Below the pieces are notes generated by a model. It was not told the origin of the DNA and did not search any database. It was given only the letters and a program-made list of their open reading frames with translations. A stretch of 6,138 nt of DNA from Candidatus Apopatosoma intestinale. GTDB taxonomy: Bacteria > Bacillota > Clostridia > Oscillospirales > CAG-272. The stretch is taken from assembly GCA_018064545.1 (NCBI GenBank), contig JAGHUY010000117.1:1-6138 (forward strand), in the 5' to 3' direction. How positions within the stretch are numbered: the first letter of the stretch is position 1; each line of letters begins with the position of its first letter. Below are positions 5,995 to 6,138 of this stretch, in pieces. The translations under genes and the position numbers were made by a program.

Positions 5995-6138
5995 AATAAT
6001 GGAATTTTGTTGTCAATCTGTTGTCACAGTTCCCGGAAAATCTGACTTTGGCAGGTATTCACCGAGAAAAGTGACTCCGTGTGTAGCTTAGCACCCGAAT
6101 TTTTCCTGTAATTAGCAAAAAATGGAGTAGTATAATAA
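5995..6138. other. Intergenic tail with no supportable gene
   Basis: After the module terminator no reading frame has a start codon, ribosome binding site and recognisable product. A TATAAT at 6131-6136 at the very edge might belong to a promoter for a rightward gene beyond the window, but no good -35 box lies 16-18 bases upstream of it. Two minus-strand frames stay open for 25 to 38 codons without convincing content. Confidence 0.5.
6008..6026. repeat. Short direct repeat TGTTGTCA x2
   Basis: TGTTGTCA occurs at 6008-6015 and again at 6019-6026, one helical turn (11 bp) apart, just outside the module terminator. It may be a protein-binding site or part of a recombination site, or it may be chance. 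Nothing else supports a function. Confidence 0.3.

Noticed and set aside
6013..6138. Minus-strand frames open from the right edge (one ends at 6024, another contains FLGEYLPKSDFPGTVTTD and ends at 6013)
   Set aside because: 25 to 38 codons only, no start codon or ribosome binding site, and no domain. They could be the tail or a remnant of a gene beyond the window, but this cannot be supported from here.
1..6138. CRISPR array, tRNA, rRNA, insertion sequence or integrase
   Set aside because: No regularly spaced repeats, cloverleaf, transposase or recombinase motif was found on either strand.

Overview
This window looks like a piece of a chromosome from a Firmicute, most likely an uncultured clostridial or gut-type bacterium. 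Supporting signs are strong AGGAGG-type ribosome binding sites, TTG(A/C)xx / TATAAT promoters with TG-extended -10 elements, a TTG start codon and moderate GC content. The taxonomic call is inference from style and family content; there is no rRNA or tRNA to anchor it.

Left part (1-3359): three metabolic genes with GC-richer codon use. A GH13 alpha-amylase-family glycosidase runs leftwards off the window (its C-terminus is missing). A divergent 165-bp promoter region separates it from a rightward gene for an EutH-type ethanolamine permease, which has no other eut gene beside it here. The permease gene converges on a leftward ketopantoate reductase (PanE/ApbA family) gene, and one hairpin with A- and T-tracts on its two sides probably terminates both.

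Right part (3360-6138): a small accessory module that looks like defence. After a divergent AT-rich promoter region, three genes run rightwards: an AbiEi-type antitoxin/transcriptional repressor, an AbiEii-type nucleotidyltransferase toxin (8-bp overlap, translationally coupled), and, 57 bp later with no visible terminator or promoter between, a GIY-YIG nuclease with a C-terminal DUF4357-like region. A strong 12-bp-stem hairpin closes the module. The first two genes form a type IV (AbiE) toxin-antitoxin pair, linked to abortive phage infection. The apparent addition of a nuclease as a third cistron is the most interesting feature. Codon use becomes AT-rich here and is uneven inside the toxin gene, consistent with a horizontally acquired mosaic unit.

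Regulation that can be read directly: four promoters with good -35/-10 spacing. A 9-bp inverted repeat (TTTTCACGC...GCGTGAAAA) lies between the divergent promoters of the reductase and abiE genes, and a small palindrome lies over the abiE transcription start. These are candidate AbiEi operators. The last 190 bases hold the terminator, a short direct repeat and no supportable gene.
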